Shown here in pieces: positions 32,423 to 41,706 of a stretch of DNA of 64,000 nucleotides. The DNA comes from Streptomyces cyanogenus (GTDB lineage Bacteria; Actinomycetota; Actinomycetes; Streptomycetales; Streptomycetaceae): assembly GCF_017526105.1 (NCBI RefSeq), contig NZ_CP071839.1, positions 8,408,001 to 8,472,000 on the forward strand, in the 5' to 3' direction. The notes under the pieces are model-generated. The model was not told the origin of the DNA, made no database searches, and was given only the letters and a program-made list of their open reading frames with translations. The position numbers were made by a program, and so were the translations under genes. Position 1 is the stretch's first letter; each line of letters starts with the position of its first letter.

Positions 32423-35400
32423 ATGTCGATGGCGGGACGTCCTGAGAGTCCGCTCGATCCAAGTGCGGGGCCGGTCGCGCGATTCGCTGACGCGTTACGC
32501 AAGCTTCGTGTGGAGGCGGGGAGTCCGACGTACCGGGTGATGGCGCAGCGTACCGGTCAAGGTGCGAGCACCCTGTCGCAGGCGGCGGCGGGAGAGCGGC
32601 TGCCGACCCTGCCGGTCCTACTGGCGTACGTCCATGCCTGCGGTGGCGACCCCGAGGAGTGGGAGGAGCGGTGGCGTGAGGCGTCTGCGGAGGCGGCGGC
32701 AAAGCCGCGCACCGAGGACGAGGACGCCGAGCCCCCGTATCGTGGACTGGCCCGTTTCGAGCCGGGTGACGCCGACCTGTTCTTCGGCCGTGGACAACTC
32801 ACCGACCGTCTGCTCGAGTTGACCCGCTCCCGCCGGTTCACTGCCGTGTTCGGCCCGTCGGGCAGTGGCAAGTCCTCTCTTCTGCGCGCCGGCCTCATCC
32901 CACGCCTGCGGATCCCTGAAGTCGCAGGTCCGCAGCCCGCTGCAGTGCGTATCCTCACTCCCGGAGAGCATCCGTTACGCGTCCATGAGCGGCGGTTGAC
33001 ACCGGAGGACGCCGGCGGCGACACGTGGCTGATCGTCGACCAGTTCGAGGAGCTCTACACCCTCTGCACCGACCCGGCAGAACGCAATCAGTTCATCGAC
33101 CGGCTCCTGGCCGCCACCGACCCGGCAAGCCGGCTTCGCGTTGTCATCGCCGTACGTGCCGATTTCCTCGGCCGCTGCGCCGAACACCCCGCCCTCACTG
33201 CGGCGTTACAGGACGAGACCGTGCTGGTTGGCCCCATGAGCCGTGACGAGCTACGCGAGGCCATCACCAAACCAGCCCAGGCCGCGGGGATGATCGTGGA
33301 ACGCGGACTGACCGCACGCATCATCGAGGAGGTCGAAGACGAACCCGGCGCCCTGCCGCTGATGTCCCACGCCCTGCTCGAGACCTGGCGCCGCCGCAAA
33401 GGCCGTGCCCTCACCATAGAGGCCTATCAAGCGGCCGGTGGCCTCAGCGGTGCCCTCGCCCGCACAGCGGAAGACGTGCACTCCCGTCTCACCCCGTCAC
33501 AGGCTGACCTCGCCCGCCGCGTCATGCTGCGCCTGATCACCCCGGGCGAGGGAACACCCGACACCCGACGGCCCGCTCCTCGCACGGAGCTGGATCTCGG
33601 TGATCCCGACGACACGGACGAGGTTCTCGAACATCTCGCCCGTGCCCGCCTGCTCACGCTCGAGCAGGACACCGTCGACCTGACTCACGAAGCTCTGATC
33701 GCCGCGTGGCCTCGTCTGCAGGCATGGATCAACGAAGCACGAGACCGCCTGCGGCTTCACCGTCAGCTCACCGAAGCCGCACGGACATGGGACGACCTCG
33801 ACCGCGACCCCGGCGCGCTGTTACGCGGCACCCGGCTCACCGCAGCCGAAGAGACATTCCTCCTCACAGACGCCGAAAGCGACCTCACCGCTGTCGAAAG
33901 GGAGTTCCTCACCCTCAGCATCACGGGCCGCCGCCGCGAACAAGAAGCAGCCGGCCGCACCACCCGGCGCCTGCGCCAGTTCACTCTGGCCTTGTCCGTC
34001 CTGCTTGTACTCGCCCTTGCCGCCGGGCTGATCGCCTGGCAGCAATATGGGGTCAGCGAGCAGCAGCGGCAGCAGGCGCTCACCGCACAGCGGGTGGCGG
34101 TTTCCCGCCAGCTCGCCGCGGAGTCGGACGGCCTCATCGGGGCCAACCCCGATCTGGCGTCCCTCCTGGCGGTCCAGGCGTACCGGGCCAGTCCGACAAG
34201 GGAAGCCACCGCCAGCCTCTTCGCTGCCGCGATGCTCCCACTCCAGCACCGCCTGACCGGGCACACCGGTTCCGTGGAGTCGGTGGCGTTCAGCCCGGAC
34301 GGCCACACGCTGGCCAGCGGGGGAGTCGATGGGGTCCGCCTGTGGGATACGGCGACGGGCAAAGCGCGCGCCATCCTGAAGACCAGCGGCAGCGTGGAGT
34401 CGGTGGCGTTCAGTCCCGACGGCCACACCCTGGCCAGCGGTGAGTCCGAGGGGAAGGGGCAGCCGTTCGACGGGGAGGTCTTGCTGTGGGACACGGCCAC
34501 CGGCAAGCCGCGCACCGCCCTGAAGACCCCGAGCGCCGTGGAGTCGGTGGCGTTCAGCAGGGACGGTCACACCCTTGCCAGCGGCGGAGTCGATGCGAGA
34601 GTCCGCCTGTGGGACACGGCCACGGGGAAACTGCGCACCACCCTCGAAGGACACACCCACACCGTGGAGTCGGTGGCGTTCAGCCCGGACGGTCACACTC
34701 TGGCCAGCAGCGAGTCCGGTGGGAAGGGTGAACAGTCCGACGGGAAGGTCCTGCTGTGGGACGCGGCGAAGGGCAAGCTGCGCACCACCCTCAAGGCGCA
34801 CATCGGCGGCGCGGAAGCGGTGGCGTTCAGCAGGGACGGCCACACCCTCGCCAGCGGCGGAGCCGATGCGAAAGTCCGTCTGTGGGACACGGCCACGGGC
34901 AAACTGCGCACCACCCTCAAAGGACACACCGACACCGTCATGGGGGTGGCTTTCAGCCCTGACGGCCACACCCTCGCCAGCGGCGGGGGCGATCAGAAGG
35001 TCCTGCTGTGGGATCCCGCGACGGGCAGACTGCGCGCCACCCTCAAAGGGCACACCGACATCGTCGAGTCGGTCGCCTTCAGCCCGGACGGCCGTACCTT
35101 GGCCAGCACCGGGGACGACAAAACCGTGCGACTGTGGGACACCGCCCCAGGTAGCCCGCACGCCACCTTGCAAGCCTCCGGTGGCGTGCAATCGGTGGCG
35201 TTCAGCCCGGATGGTCGCAGCCTGGCCAGCGGCGAGTCCGATGAGACGGCCGGGGAGTTCGACGGGGAGATTCGGCTGTGGGACACGGCGACGGACAAGC
35301 TGCGCACCACTCTGCACGGACACATCAGTGCGGTGGAAACGGTTGCGTTCAGCCCTGACGGCCGCACCCTCGCCAGTGGCGGGGACGACTACGACAACGC

Positions 35401-36172
35401 AATCAGATTGTGGGACATGCCAACCGGCAAGTTGCGCACGACCCTCAACGGACACCTCGACACCGTGCTTTCGGTGGCCTTCAGCCCGGACGGCCACACT
35501 CTGGCCAGCAGCGGAGGCGATGGAAAGGTCCTGCTGTGGGACATGACGGCGGGCAAGCTGCGCACCACCCTGAGCGGGCAGTCCGACATCCTCGAATGGT
35601 CCGCCGAGTCGGTGGCGTTCAGTCCTGACGGCAACTCCCTGGCCGGCGCCGCGGACGATGGGAAGCTCCGACTGTGGGATACAAGGACGGGCAATCTGCG
35701 CACGGCTATCGAACCGGAAGTCGGCCGCGCCGTGTCGGTGGCCTTCAGCCCTGACGGCCGCATTCTGGCCAGCGGTTGGGACGATGAGAAGATTCGTCTG
35801 TGGGATACGGCCACCGGAAAGCTACGTGCCACCCTGAACGGGCACACGGGGAATATCGAATCGTTGGTGTTCAGTCCTGACGGTCACACTCTGGCAAGTG
35901 GCGGAGACGACAGGACGGTCCGACTGTGGGACATAGCCACCGGAGGGCTACGCACGACTCTGAACGGGCACACCGACACCGTGAAATCGCTGGCATTCAG
36001 CCCGGACGGCCGCACCTTGGCCAGCGGCGGAGCCGACGAAAAGGTCCGGCTGTGGGATGTCTCCCTGTCTGATCCTCTCTCCGCCATGAAGAAGATCTCT
36101 CAAGCAGTCCACAGAAGCCTGACCCAGAGTGAGCGATCAGCATACTTGGCTGACCAGCCGCCGACTGACTGA
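32423..36172 (+). CDS. HTH-nSTAND NTPase with 14 WD40 repeats
   Basis: The protein has 1249 residues. Residues about 15-85 form an XRE-like HTH (FADALRKLRVEAGSPTYRVMAQRTGQGASTLSQAAAGERLPTL). An nSTAND1-type NTPase follows with Walker A FGPSGSGKSSLLRAGL (near 143) and Walker B TWLIVDQFEELY (near 200), sensor/winged-helix region to about 420, and a membrane segment at about 518-539 (LALSVLLVLALAAGLIAW). From about 612 there are 14 WD40 units, each with VAFSPDG(H/R)TLASG...(V)RLWDTATGKLRTTL, enough for two seven-blade propellers. STAND proteins are ATP-driven switches that assemble on ligand binding. ATG 32423 lies after GGGGGTG. A Ser/Thr kinase gene follows in the same direction. Confidence 0.92.
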   Translation: MSMAGRPESPLDPSAGPVARFADALRKLRVEAGSPTYRVMAQRTGQGASTLSQAAAGERLPTLPVLLAYVHACGGDPEEWEERWREASAEAAAKPRTEDEDAEPPYRGLARFEPGDADLFFGRGQLTDRLLELTRSRRFTAVFGPSGSGKSSLLRAGLIPRLRIPEVAGPQPAAVRILTPGEHPLRVHERRLTPEDAGGDTWLIVDQFEELYTLCTDPAERNQFIDRLLAATDPASRLRVVIAVRADFLGRCAEHPALTAALQDETVLVGPMSRDELREAITKPAQAAGMIVERGLTARIIEEVEDEPGALPLMSHALLETWRRRKGRALTIEAYQAAGGLSGALARTAEDVHSRLTPSQADLARRVMLRLITPGEGTPDTRRPAPRTELDLGDPDDTDEVLEHLARARLLTLEQDTVDLTHEALIAAWPRLQAWINEARDRLRLHRQLTEAARTWDDLDRDPGALLRGTRLTAAEETFLLTDAESDLTAVEREFLTLSITGRRREQEAAGRTTRRLRQFTLALSVLLVLALAAGLIAWQQYGVSEQQRQQALTAQRVAVSRQLAAESDGLIGANPDLASLLAVQAYRASPTREATASLFAAAMLPLQHRLTGHTGSVESVAFSPDGHTLASGGVDGVRLWDTATGKARAILKTSGSVESVAFSPDGHTLASGESEGKGQPFDGEVLLWDTATGKPRTALKTPSAVESVAFSRDGHTLASGGVDARVRLWDTATGKLRTTLEGHTHTVESVAFSPDGHTLASSESGGKGEQSDGKVLLWDAAKGKLRTTLKAHIGGAEAVAFSRDGHTLASGGADAKVRLWDTATGKLRTTLKGHTDTVMGVAFSPDGHTLASGGGDQKVLLWDPATGRLRATLKGHTDIVESVAFSPDGRTLASTGDDKTVRLWDTAPGSPHATLQASGGVQSVAFSPDGRSLASGESDETAGEFDGEIRLWDTATDKLRTTLHGHISAVETVAFSPDGRTLASGGDDYDNAIRLWDMPTGKLRTTLNGHLDTVLSVAFSPDGHTLASSGGDGKVLLWDMTAGKLRTTLSGQSDILEWSAESVAFSPDGNSLAGAADDGKLRLWDTRTGNLRTAIEPEVGRAVSVAFSPDGRILASGWDDEKIRLWDTATGKLRATLNGHTGNIESLVFSPDGHTLASGGDDRTVRLWDIATGGLRTTLNGHTDTVKSLAFSPDGRTLASGGADEKVRLWDVSLSDPLSAMKKISQAVHRSLTQSERSAYLADQPPTD

Positions 36173-36431
36173 AGGGGCACCCCGATCGAGTCGTACCAAC
36201 CCGCGATCACCTTCTACCGGATCGTCTGAACCACCGCGTCATCCTGTGCCAGACCAAAGGCGCTCCCCCTCCGGCCGCCTTGAGAATGAGTACCTCCGTT
36301 GACTCACCTGGCTGTCGGCGGCCTTCACCGGGTTCATCCATCATGCCGTCCACGTATCCTGCTGGCTGCCCGCAAGATCCGCGCAGCGCCCGTCGCTGCC
36401 GGGTGAGACGGCAAGACTGGGGGAGGGGCAC

Positions 36432-38096
36432 GTGAAACCGGTGGAGGCGACGGATCCGGCTGCCGTAGGGGGGTATCCGACCCTGGCACGCCTGGGCGCC
36501 GGAGGCATGGGCCAGGTGTATCTGTCCCGTACGACGGCCGGACGGCCGCTCGCGCTGAAGACCGTTCGCCCGGATCTCGCCGAGGCACCCGACTTCGAGG
36601 CACGGTTCGCCCGGGAAGTCCGCAACAGCGACCTCGTCCGGTCGCCGTTCACCGTCTCCGTCATCGACTTCAGTCCGCCCGGCCACCGCCCCCAGTGGCT
36701 CGCGACCGAGTACGTCCCGGCGCCGTCGTTGGCCGAATGGGTCGTGGCCCACGGGCCGCTTCCGACGGTCGCCCTGCGGGCACTGGCCGGCGAACTGGCT
36801 TCTGCTGTCGCGGCCGTCCACGCCTGCTCGCTGGCGCACCGGGACATCAAGCCCTCGAACATCCTCCTGGGCCGCGAACGGCCCATGCTCATCGACTTCG
36901 GTATCGCCCGGGCAGCCGACGACTCGCGGCACACCCACAGCGGCGGCGTCATCGGCTCTCCGGGCTACCTGGCCCCCGAGCAGGTCTCCCGGGGCATCGT
37001 GACCGAGGCCGGTGACGTCTTCTCTCTCGGCTGTGTCCTCGTGTTCGCGGCGACCGGACACAGCCCGTTCCAGCATCCGGGCGAGGAGGTCTCGGCGGCC
37101 TCGCTGCTGTACCGCATCGTGCACGAGCCGGCTCAGATCGACTCCCTGCCACCGGAGTTGTTGCCCGTCGTGAGACGCTGCCTTGCCAAACAGCCCGAGC
37201 AGCGACCCAGCAGCAGGGAACTGACCGACCTGCTGCGCAACCGATCCGGCTCGGCCTGGAAACAGAGCCTGCCACCCGGCCTCGGTGACGAACTCGCGGC
37301 CCGCGAGGCGGAAGTGGCGCGCCTGGTCGCGGCCCCCACCCTCATGACGGCTCCGGTGCCGCCCGCCTGGAACGCACCCCTGCCACCCGCCGGCGCAACG
37401 ACCCCGCCGCCCGCGGCCGGGACCGGCCCCGTGGGTGTTTTCGGACCCCCGCCTCCCCCTGGCGCACGACCGGGCGGCCCTTCTGGCGTACCGCCCGCCC
37501 CGACTGGCACCAGGCAGTCCACGCCCTCCACCTCCCGCACCTGGTGGATTGTCGGTGTGGTCGCAGCGGCCGCCGCCGTAACCATGGTCGCGCTGTTGCA
37601 CCCGTTCGACGGACGCGATGATCGAGCGGGTGCGGACACGAAGGACGGCGGGCGCTCCACGCCCTCCACCTCGGCAACCGTTTCGGCGCTCCCGCGAAAG
37701 TGGACGGGAGTGTGGACCGGCACCGGGCCGGGCAATCCTCGCGCCGATGGACGACTCGCGCCCCGCACCACTTCGTTCAAGGTCACGCTGACCCTGCACA
37801 CCGCCGCGGTCGGAGAGCTCGCCGGCAAGCAGGTCAGCAACGTCACCGAGGCCGGCACTCAACGCGAGGTGGGCTGCACCGAAGCCCTCGAACTGCGGGG
37901 CCTACGCGGAGCCACCGTCACCCTCGAGGCGGTCACAAGCCACCCCACCGACCGCTCGGCCTCCACGCTGACCTGCGAGAAAGGGCACGTGTACGTCGTG
38001 GAGCTGTCGGACGACGACACGATGACCCTAGGCGAGGAGGGAGCCCAGTCCGCAGGCGCACCCTCCCGCCTTCACCGTAGTCCGGGCACCTCATGA
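36432..38096 (+). CDS. Membrane Ser/Thr protein kinase (PknB-like)
   Basis: The protein has 554 residues. GTG 36432 follows GGGAGGGG. The kinase domain (about 12-275) is complete: LGAGGMGQVY (Gly loop), LALKTV (Lys about 44), HRDIKPSNIL (catalytic loop near 138), DFGIA, GSPGYLAPEQ, GDVFSLGCVLVFAATG. A Pro/Ala-rich linker leads to one transmembrane helix (about 370-389, WWIVGVVAAAAAVTMVALL). The exported domain of about 150 residues (KWTGVWTGTGPG, FKVTLTLHT, CTEALELRGLRGATVTLEAV, LTCEKGHVYVVEL) is not PASTA; it looks like a small beta-sandwich with a disulfide, seen in other Streptomyces kinases. Ligand unknown. Confidence 0.92.
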   Translation: MKPVEATDPAAVGGYPTLARLGAGGMGQVYLSRTTAGRPLALKTVRPDLAEAPDFEARFAREVRNSDLVRSPFTVSVIDFSPPGHRPQWLATEYVPAPSLAEWVVAHGPLPTVALRALAGELASAVAAVHACSLAHRDIKPSNILLGRERPMLIDFGIARAADDSRHTHSGGVIGSPGYLAPEQVSRGIVTEAGDVFSLGCVLVFAATGHSPFQHPGEEVSAASLLYRIVHEPAQIDSLPPELLPVVRRCLAKQPEQRPSSRELTDLLRNRSGSAWKQSLPPGLGDELAAREAEVARLVAAPTLMTAPVPPAWNAPLPPAGATTPPPAAGTGPVGVFGPPPPPGARPGGPSGVPPAPTGTRQSTPSTSRTWWIVGVVAAAAAVTMVALLHPFDGRDDRAGADTKDGGRSTPSTSATVSALPRKWTGVWTGTGPGNPRADGRLAPRTTSFKVTLTLHTAAVGELAGKQVSNVTEAGTQREVGCTEALELRGLRGATVTLEAVTSHPTDRSASTLTCEKGHVYVVELSDDDTMTLGEEGAQSAGAPSRLHRSPGTS

Positions 38097-38469
38097 CCCC
38101 TGACGAAGCTCCGAGCTGAGCGCAGCCGACTGCTGCCGACCCTGATGCGATCAGGTGTCGCCGGCCTCGACCGCAGCGTCGAGCGGTGGGGCGTGCTGCG
38201 TCGCCGTCCACGGCGGGTGACGCAGACCGCGCGGAGCCGACTGCTTATCCGTACTCCGTTTGCAGGGCTGCCTTACGACGGAGCCCTTGCTGACCAGTGA
38301 GCACGTGAGTCGGCGACCGGAGCGTCTTGTTTCGATGGCTTGGCTGAGCCCGTCGGCGACGGCGGGCCGACCATGTCCCAGGCCGGGCCGGCGCACCCGA
38401 TCCGGGGCGTCGACGCCTACGCTCGGCTGCACGGCGTCCCGGCGACGCAGGTCCTCACCGGCCCCATGC
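38097..38469. other. Gene-free stretch
   Basis: About 370 bases between convergent kinase and SUKH-like genes. Nothing convincing; a short plus-strand tract reading GVDAYARLHGVPATQVL is protein-like but has no start, stop context or neighbours that support it. Confidence 0.4.
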
Positions 38470-39054
38470 TCAGTCCAGACGCTCGAAGATCTCATCCCAG
38501 AACGCAGAGTCGTCCACATACAGGTCCTGGCTGGTCATTCGCTCACGTAGATCGGTTACGGCGGCCGCGCGTGCGGCGTCGTCGGCCGATTCCAGGGCGT
38601 TGCTCGACTCGGCGATCAGCCCGAGGAGCACGGCCAGCTGGGGGAGGGAATCGGCGGCCGGTCCCTTCCACCCGGCCCCGTGGTCCCACCCGTTGGGGTC
38701 GTAGTGGGTGATGCCACCGTCCGCCGCGCCGAGCATCAGGTGCTGGTCGTACCAGGTGGCCATGGTGAAGCAGAAGTTCTTGGGCGGCGAGTCGTCGTCC
38801 GGGTAGCGTTCCCCGTAGATCTCGTCGGCATCGAACGGTTCCAGCGCGTACTCGTCCCGCAAGTGCCTCGTGTCGATCCCCACGACGTCGAGGTGGACGG
38901 CGGGGAATCCGACCCGGAGCAGGAATTCTCTCGATGCGGCATCAGTCAGCTCGGCCGGCAGGTCAGCCTCGTCCGGGCGCCAGAGCGAACCTTTGCCCAA
39001 CCGGTCCTCCAGCCACACCGCGTCCGGTATCAGCGGAGTGTCCTTGCTCTGCAC
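38470..39054 (-). CDS. SUKH-4/SMI1-like immunity family protein
   Basis: The protein has 194 residues from GTG 39054, preceded by GGGAG. The layout fits SUKH-superfamily immunity proteins: early LTDAASREFLLRVGFPAV (the short helix followed by G-x-P), acidic loops (DEYALEPFDADEIYGERYPDDD), a Trp/Tyr strand (FCFTMATWYDQHLMLGAADGGITHYDPNGWDHG) and a final helix (LAVLLGLIAES). SUKH-4 members neutralise diverse nuclease or deaminase toxins. No toxin-like gene is adjacent, so it is an orphan antidote or a member with another role. Assignment is by pattern only. Confidence 0.6.
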   Translation of the reverse strand: MQSKDTPLIPDAVWLEDRLGKGSLWRPDEADLPAELTDAASREFLLRVGFPAVHLDVVGIDTRHLRDEYALEPFDADEIYGERYPDDDSPPKNFCFTMATWYDQHLMLGAADGGITHYDPNGWDHGAGWKGPAADSLPQLAVLLGLIAESSNALESADDAARAAAVTDLRERMTSQDLYVDDSAFWDEIFERLD

Positions 39055-39729
39055 TGCGTGTCTCCCATGCGTCGCCGTCGTTCAGGTGCTGGCACATTCA
39101 ATCTCATAGCCGTCGGCGAGAGACGAGGCCGCAGCGCCCACAAGCCGGTCGGCTGGGCGAAGGCCGGCCGCCGCTCGGTCCGTCGGCGCGACACAGGCAT
39201 GACCGCCACGGAGGCCGCGGCCGCGCTCAAGAAAGCCGGCTGCAGCAGCACCTCGAACGCGGCAGCGAGGCACTGCCCGGCGATCCGCGCGGCCCCGCCC
39301 AAGTCGGCAAGTGGGAGCTCAGCGTGCAACTGCCCGCCACCACCGGCGGCGTCCACGCCCCGGACGCCCGGCGGCGCTGCCGTCCAGGACGAGTTCGCCG
39401 CCGACGCCGAACACGAACGCGTGCAGCAGCCGCGTGACGATCAGCGCCGCCAGGAGCAGCAAGCCGAAGCCGCCCGCACGCCGCCCTCGCCCCGGACGTC
39501 CCGAGCAACGCCCTGCCGAGCACGCCGGCCCGTACCGCCCTGCCGTAGCCACTCAGCGAGGACGAGTGGGCGGCCGTGGCCCCACCGCCCGAGCCGACCC
39601 GCCGGCCGCGCTCGCCTTCAACGCGCTGCTCTTACGCGCGTACGAGGCCGGCATCGGGGCGCGTGTGGGGACCGCGCCACGACGTTGACGCCCGGGAGGA
39701 ACGGGCGGTCGGGACTGGCCGGGCGTGGG
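39055..39729. other. Stretch without a supported gene
   Basis: About 675 bases. Several long frames overlap on both strands. A plus-strand tract (MTATEAAAALKKAG, then in another frame LQQHLERGSEALPGDPRGPAQVGKWELSVQLP) looks like a short decayed gene with shifts, but I cannot name a family. Confidence 0.4.
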
Positions 39730-40305
39730 TCAACTCGTCCAGCTGTGGGCCACGTCGACCACGACGCGGTCGTCCAACTGGAGTACCCGGAAGGGCAGTC
39801 GGGCGCGCACACCGAGACCGACCTGCGTCTGTCCCTCGAAGGTGCCGCCGAACCGGGTGTCCCGGAAGGTCCTGTACCCGCTGAGGTTCACGCCGGGCAG
39901 GGCCTTGCCCACCTTCCCCGGATAGGTCGGCACGCCGGCCTCCAGGTCGTAGCTCCACGCGCCGACGCGGATGTCGAGGATCGCCCCGCCGGCAACGGGT
40001 ATGTACTGGCCCGAGGGGTCCGCGTAGAACCGGTCCACGTACTGGACGTGGTAGCCGATGTGGTTGCCGCCGCCGGACACGATGAACACCATGCGGTCGT
40101 AGCACTCGTGCTGTCCGGTCCTGATGTCCTCCAGGTGATCGGCTCCCATGGCGGTACCACCCTTGGCACCGCTGCCCCAGCCCGTCGGGCAGGCCGCCGC
40201 CGCGCGCGGTCCCTCCGCCGGGGCCGCGCCCGCGGTGCTCGCCGCCGTCCCCAGCGTGGCGCCCATGAGCGCGAGCACCGCCACTGCCGCTCTGACACGT
40301 CGCAT
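39730..40305 (-). CDS. Secreted hypothetical protein
   Basis: The protein has 191 residues. ATG 40305 follows AAGGGGG. A signal peptide (MRRVRAAVAVLALMGATLGTAASTAGA, cleavage about residue 28) leads to a globular domain with one Cys pair (AACPTGW, HECYD) and beta-rich segments (RMVFIVSGGGNHIGYHVQYVDRFYADPSGQYIPV, ILDIRVGAWSYDL, FRVLQLDDRVVVDVAHSW). The C-terminal half resembles the AMIN/Tat-exported AbfB-free beta proteins only loosely, so I name no family. Exported function unknown; no operon partner. Confidence 0.72.
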   Translation of the reverse strand: MRRVRAAVAVLALMGATLGTAASTAGAAPAEGPRAAAACPTGWGSGAKGGTAMGADHLEDIRTGQHECYDRMVFIVSGGGNHIGYHVQYVDRFYADPSGQYIPVAGGAILDIRVGAWSYDLEAGVPTYPGKVGKALPGVNLSGYRTFRDTRFGGTFEGQTQVGLGVRARLPFRVLQLDDRVVVDVAHSWTS

Positions 40306-40815
40306 CCTGTCCCCCTTGGTCGCGCTTGGTCGCGTAACTCTGATACCGGGTGAGACAGTCGACCACACCACAAGGTTGTACGCCAGACGGGGACAAAGAG
40401 GGAATCTTGCCGTCCGTGAGATCACCTGGAGGATGCCCGGTCCCATGCGTGCGTGACCGCTTCGCCGCAGTCGTCTCCGCAGCCGCCGCTGTCGGCCAGG
40501 TCACCGAGCTCGACCAGATCGCCTTCGTCCATGCCCGGGCCGACCTCAAGGCCCTCGAAGGCCCCCACGCCGACTACCTCGAACCCCTCGTCGACGGTAC
40601 GCGCGGACACTGCGGTAGTTGCTGAGGTCCACCTTGACAACTGTTGGGGACGCCGAGGCGAACTCCCTGCCCTCGCGTCATGACCGTCGTGTTCCGGCGC
40701 CGCGCGGCAAGACTTCAGCCGCTCGCCATCTCACCGCCCCCTGCCCGCCATCCCAGGCCGCGGGACGGGCTCGTAACCTTCCGCAGTCCGAAACGATCAA
40801 CATCCTGGAGGGGAC
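40306..40815. other. Gene-free stretch
   Basis: About 510 bases. A plus-strand tract near 40450-40620 (RFAAVVSAAAAVGQVTELD, QIAFVHARADLKALEGPHA, DYLEPLVDG) is amphipathic and could be a gene fragment, but no start or ribosome site supports it. Confidence 0.4.
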
Positions 40816-41232
40816 ATGCGAGAGCGCGCACGGATCGCCTGCCGCGCAGCGGCGGTGGCCATCGCGCTGGCGGCAGCAGGGGGAGCAACCACGGTCCCGG
40901 CGGTTGCAGCGCCGACCGGTGTCACCCAAACCGCGCCGGCACCGGCGCCGACAGGCCTGGCGTACAGCTATGACGCGGCCACCGAGCAGGTAACCGTCAG
41001 CTGGGACCCGAAGGACCCGGCCGACACAGTGACGACTGGCTATCGCGAGGGGTCCTGCAGCGGTCCCTCGACCGCCGACGGACCGTGCTTCGTCCGGGCG
41101 TCGGGGCCGCTGCTCACCGGCAGCTCGTTCACGTTCCACCGGGCTGCGGGCCTGACGAGCTACTTCCGGCTGTACGCCGAGAACGCCGCGCACCGGCTCA
41201 CCGGCTCGGCGATCCTCACCATCACCACCTGA
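40816..41232 (+). CDS. Secreted fibronectin-III-like protein
   Basis: The protein has 138 residues. ATG 40816 follows GGAGGGG. The signal peptide (MRERARIACRAAAVAIALAAAGGATTVPAVAA) is followed by an Ala/Pro/Thr linker and one FN3-like beta sandwich (GLAYSYDAATEQVTVSWDPKDPADTVTTGYREG, TSYFRLYAENAAHRLTGSAILTIT) with two cysteines (GSCSG, GPCFV). Single-domain exported proteins like this probably bind a surface or polymer. Function unknown. Confidence 0.75.
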   Translation: MRERARIACRAAAVAIALAAAGGATTVPAVAAPTGVTQTAPAPAPTGLAYSYDAATEQVTVSWDPKDPADTVTTGYREGSCSGPSTADGPCFVRASGPLLTGSSFTFHRAAGLTSYFRLYAENAAHRLTGSAILTITT

Positions 41233-41706
41233 GACAGCCCGGCATACGACTGGAGCAGCGGCAGCACCTCCTCCTACGAATCCCGGGCGACGAGAGACAG
41301 GGTCAGGACGAAGTGCACGACCGGCCTGGTCGGCAGGAGGCGCCGCCGCCGCTCAGCCGGTCGTGCTTGATTACGGCCGCGTCCACCAGCTCAGCGGTGA
41401 ATGGCTTCGTCAGGGTCCCGATCCGCACCCGCTGCCCCGCACTCACCCGTCACACCCGGGGCAAACGATCTCTGCGACTCAAAAGCAACGGCATCGGTCG
41501 GTGAAGCCCCCCGGCAGCCACCCATGAGTAGCCTCGATCTGCTGGCAGATCACCGGTAGCGGGACAGGGGCAGCGATGTGATCGCGGAGCTGGGTGCGAC
41601 GAGCCGAGCCCGCTTGGAGAGCGTGCTGATGGATCCGGAGGGTGCCTATGGCCATCCGGTGCCCGGCTTCGATATCGAAGCTGATCATCCTGGAGCAGCG
41701 CCCGGT
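41233..41706. other. Gene-free stretch
   Basis: About 470 bases between convergent genes. No frame with a supported start; no clear hairpin or repeat. Confidence 0.4.

Noticed and set aside
33821..35497. Long minus-strand frame opposite the WD40 region
   Set aside because: It mirrors the WD40 repeats and has no start context or independent motif.
38380..38470. Protein-like plus-strand tract GVDAYARLHGVPATQVL
   Set aside because: No start, no ribosome site and it runs into the SUKH-like gene on the other strand.
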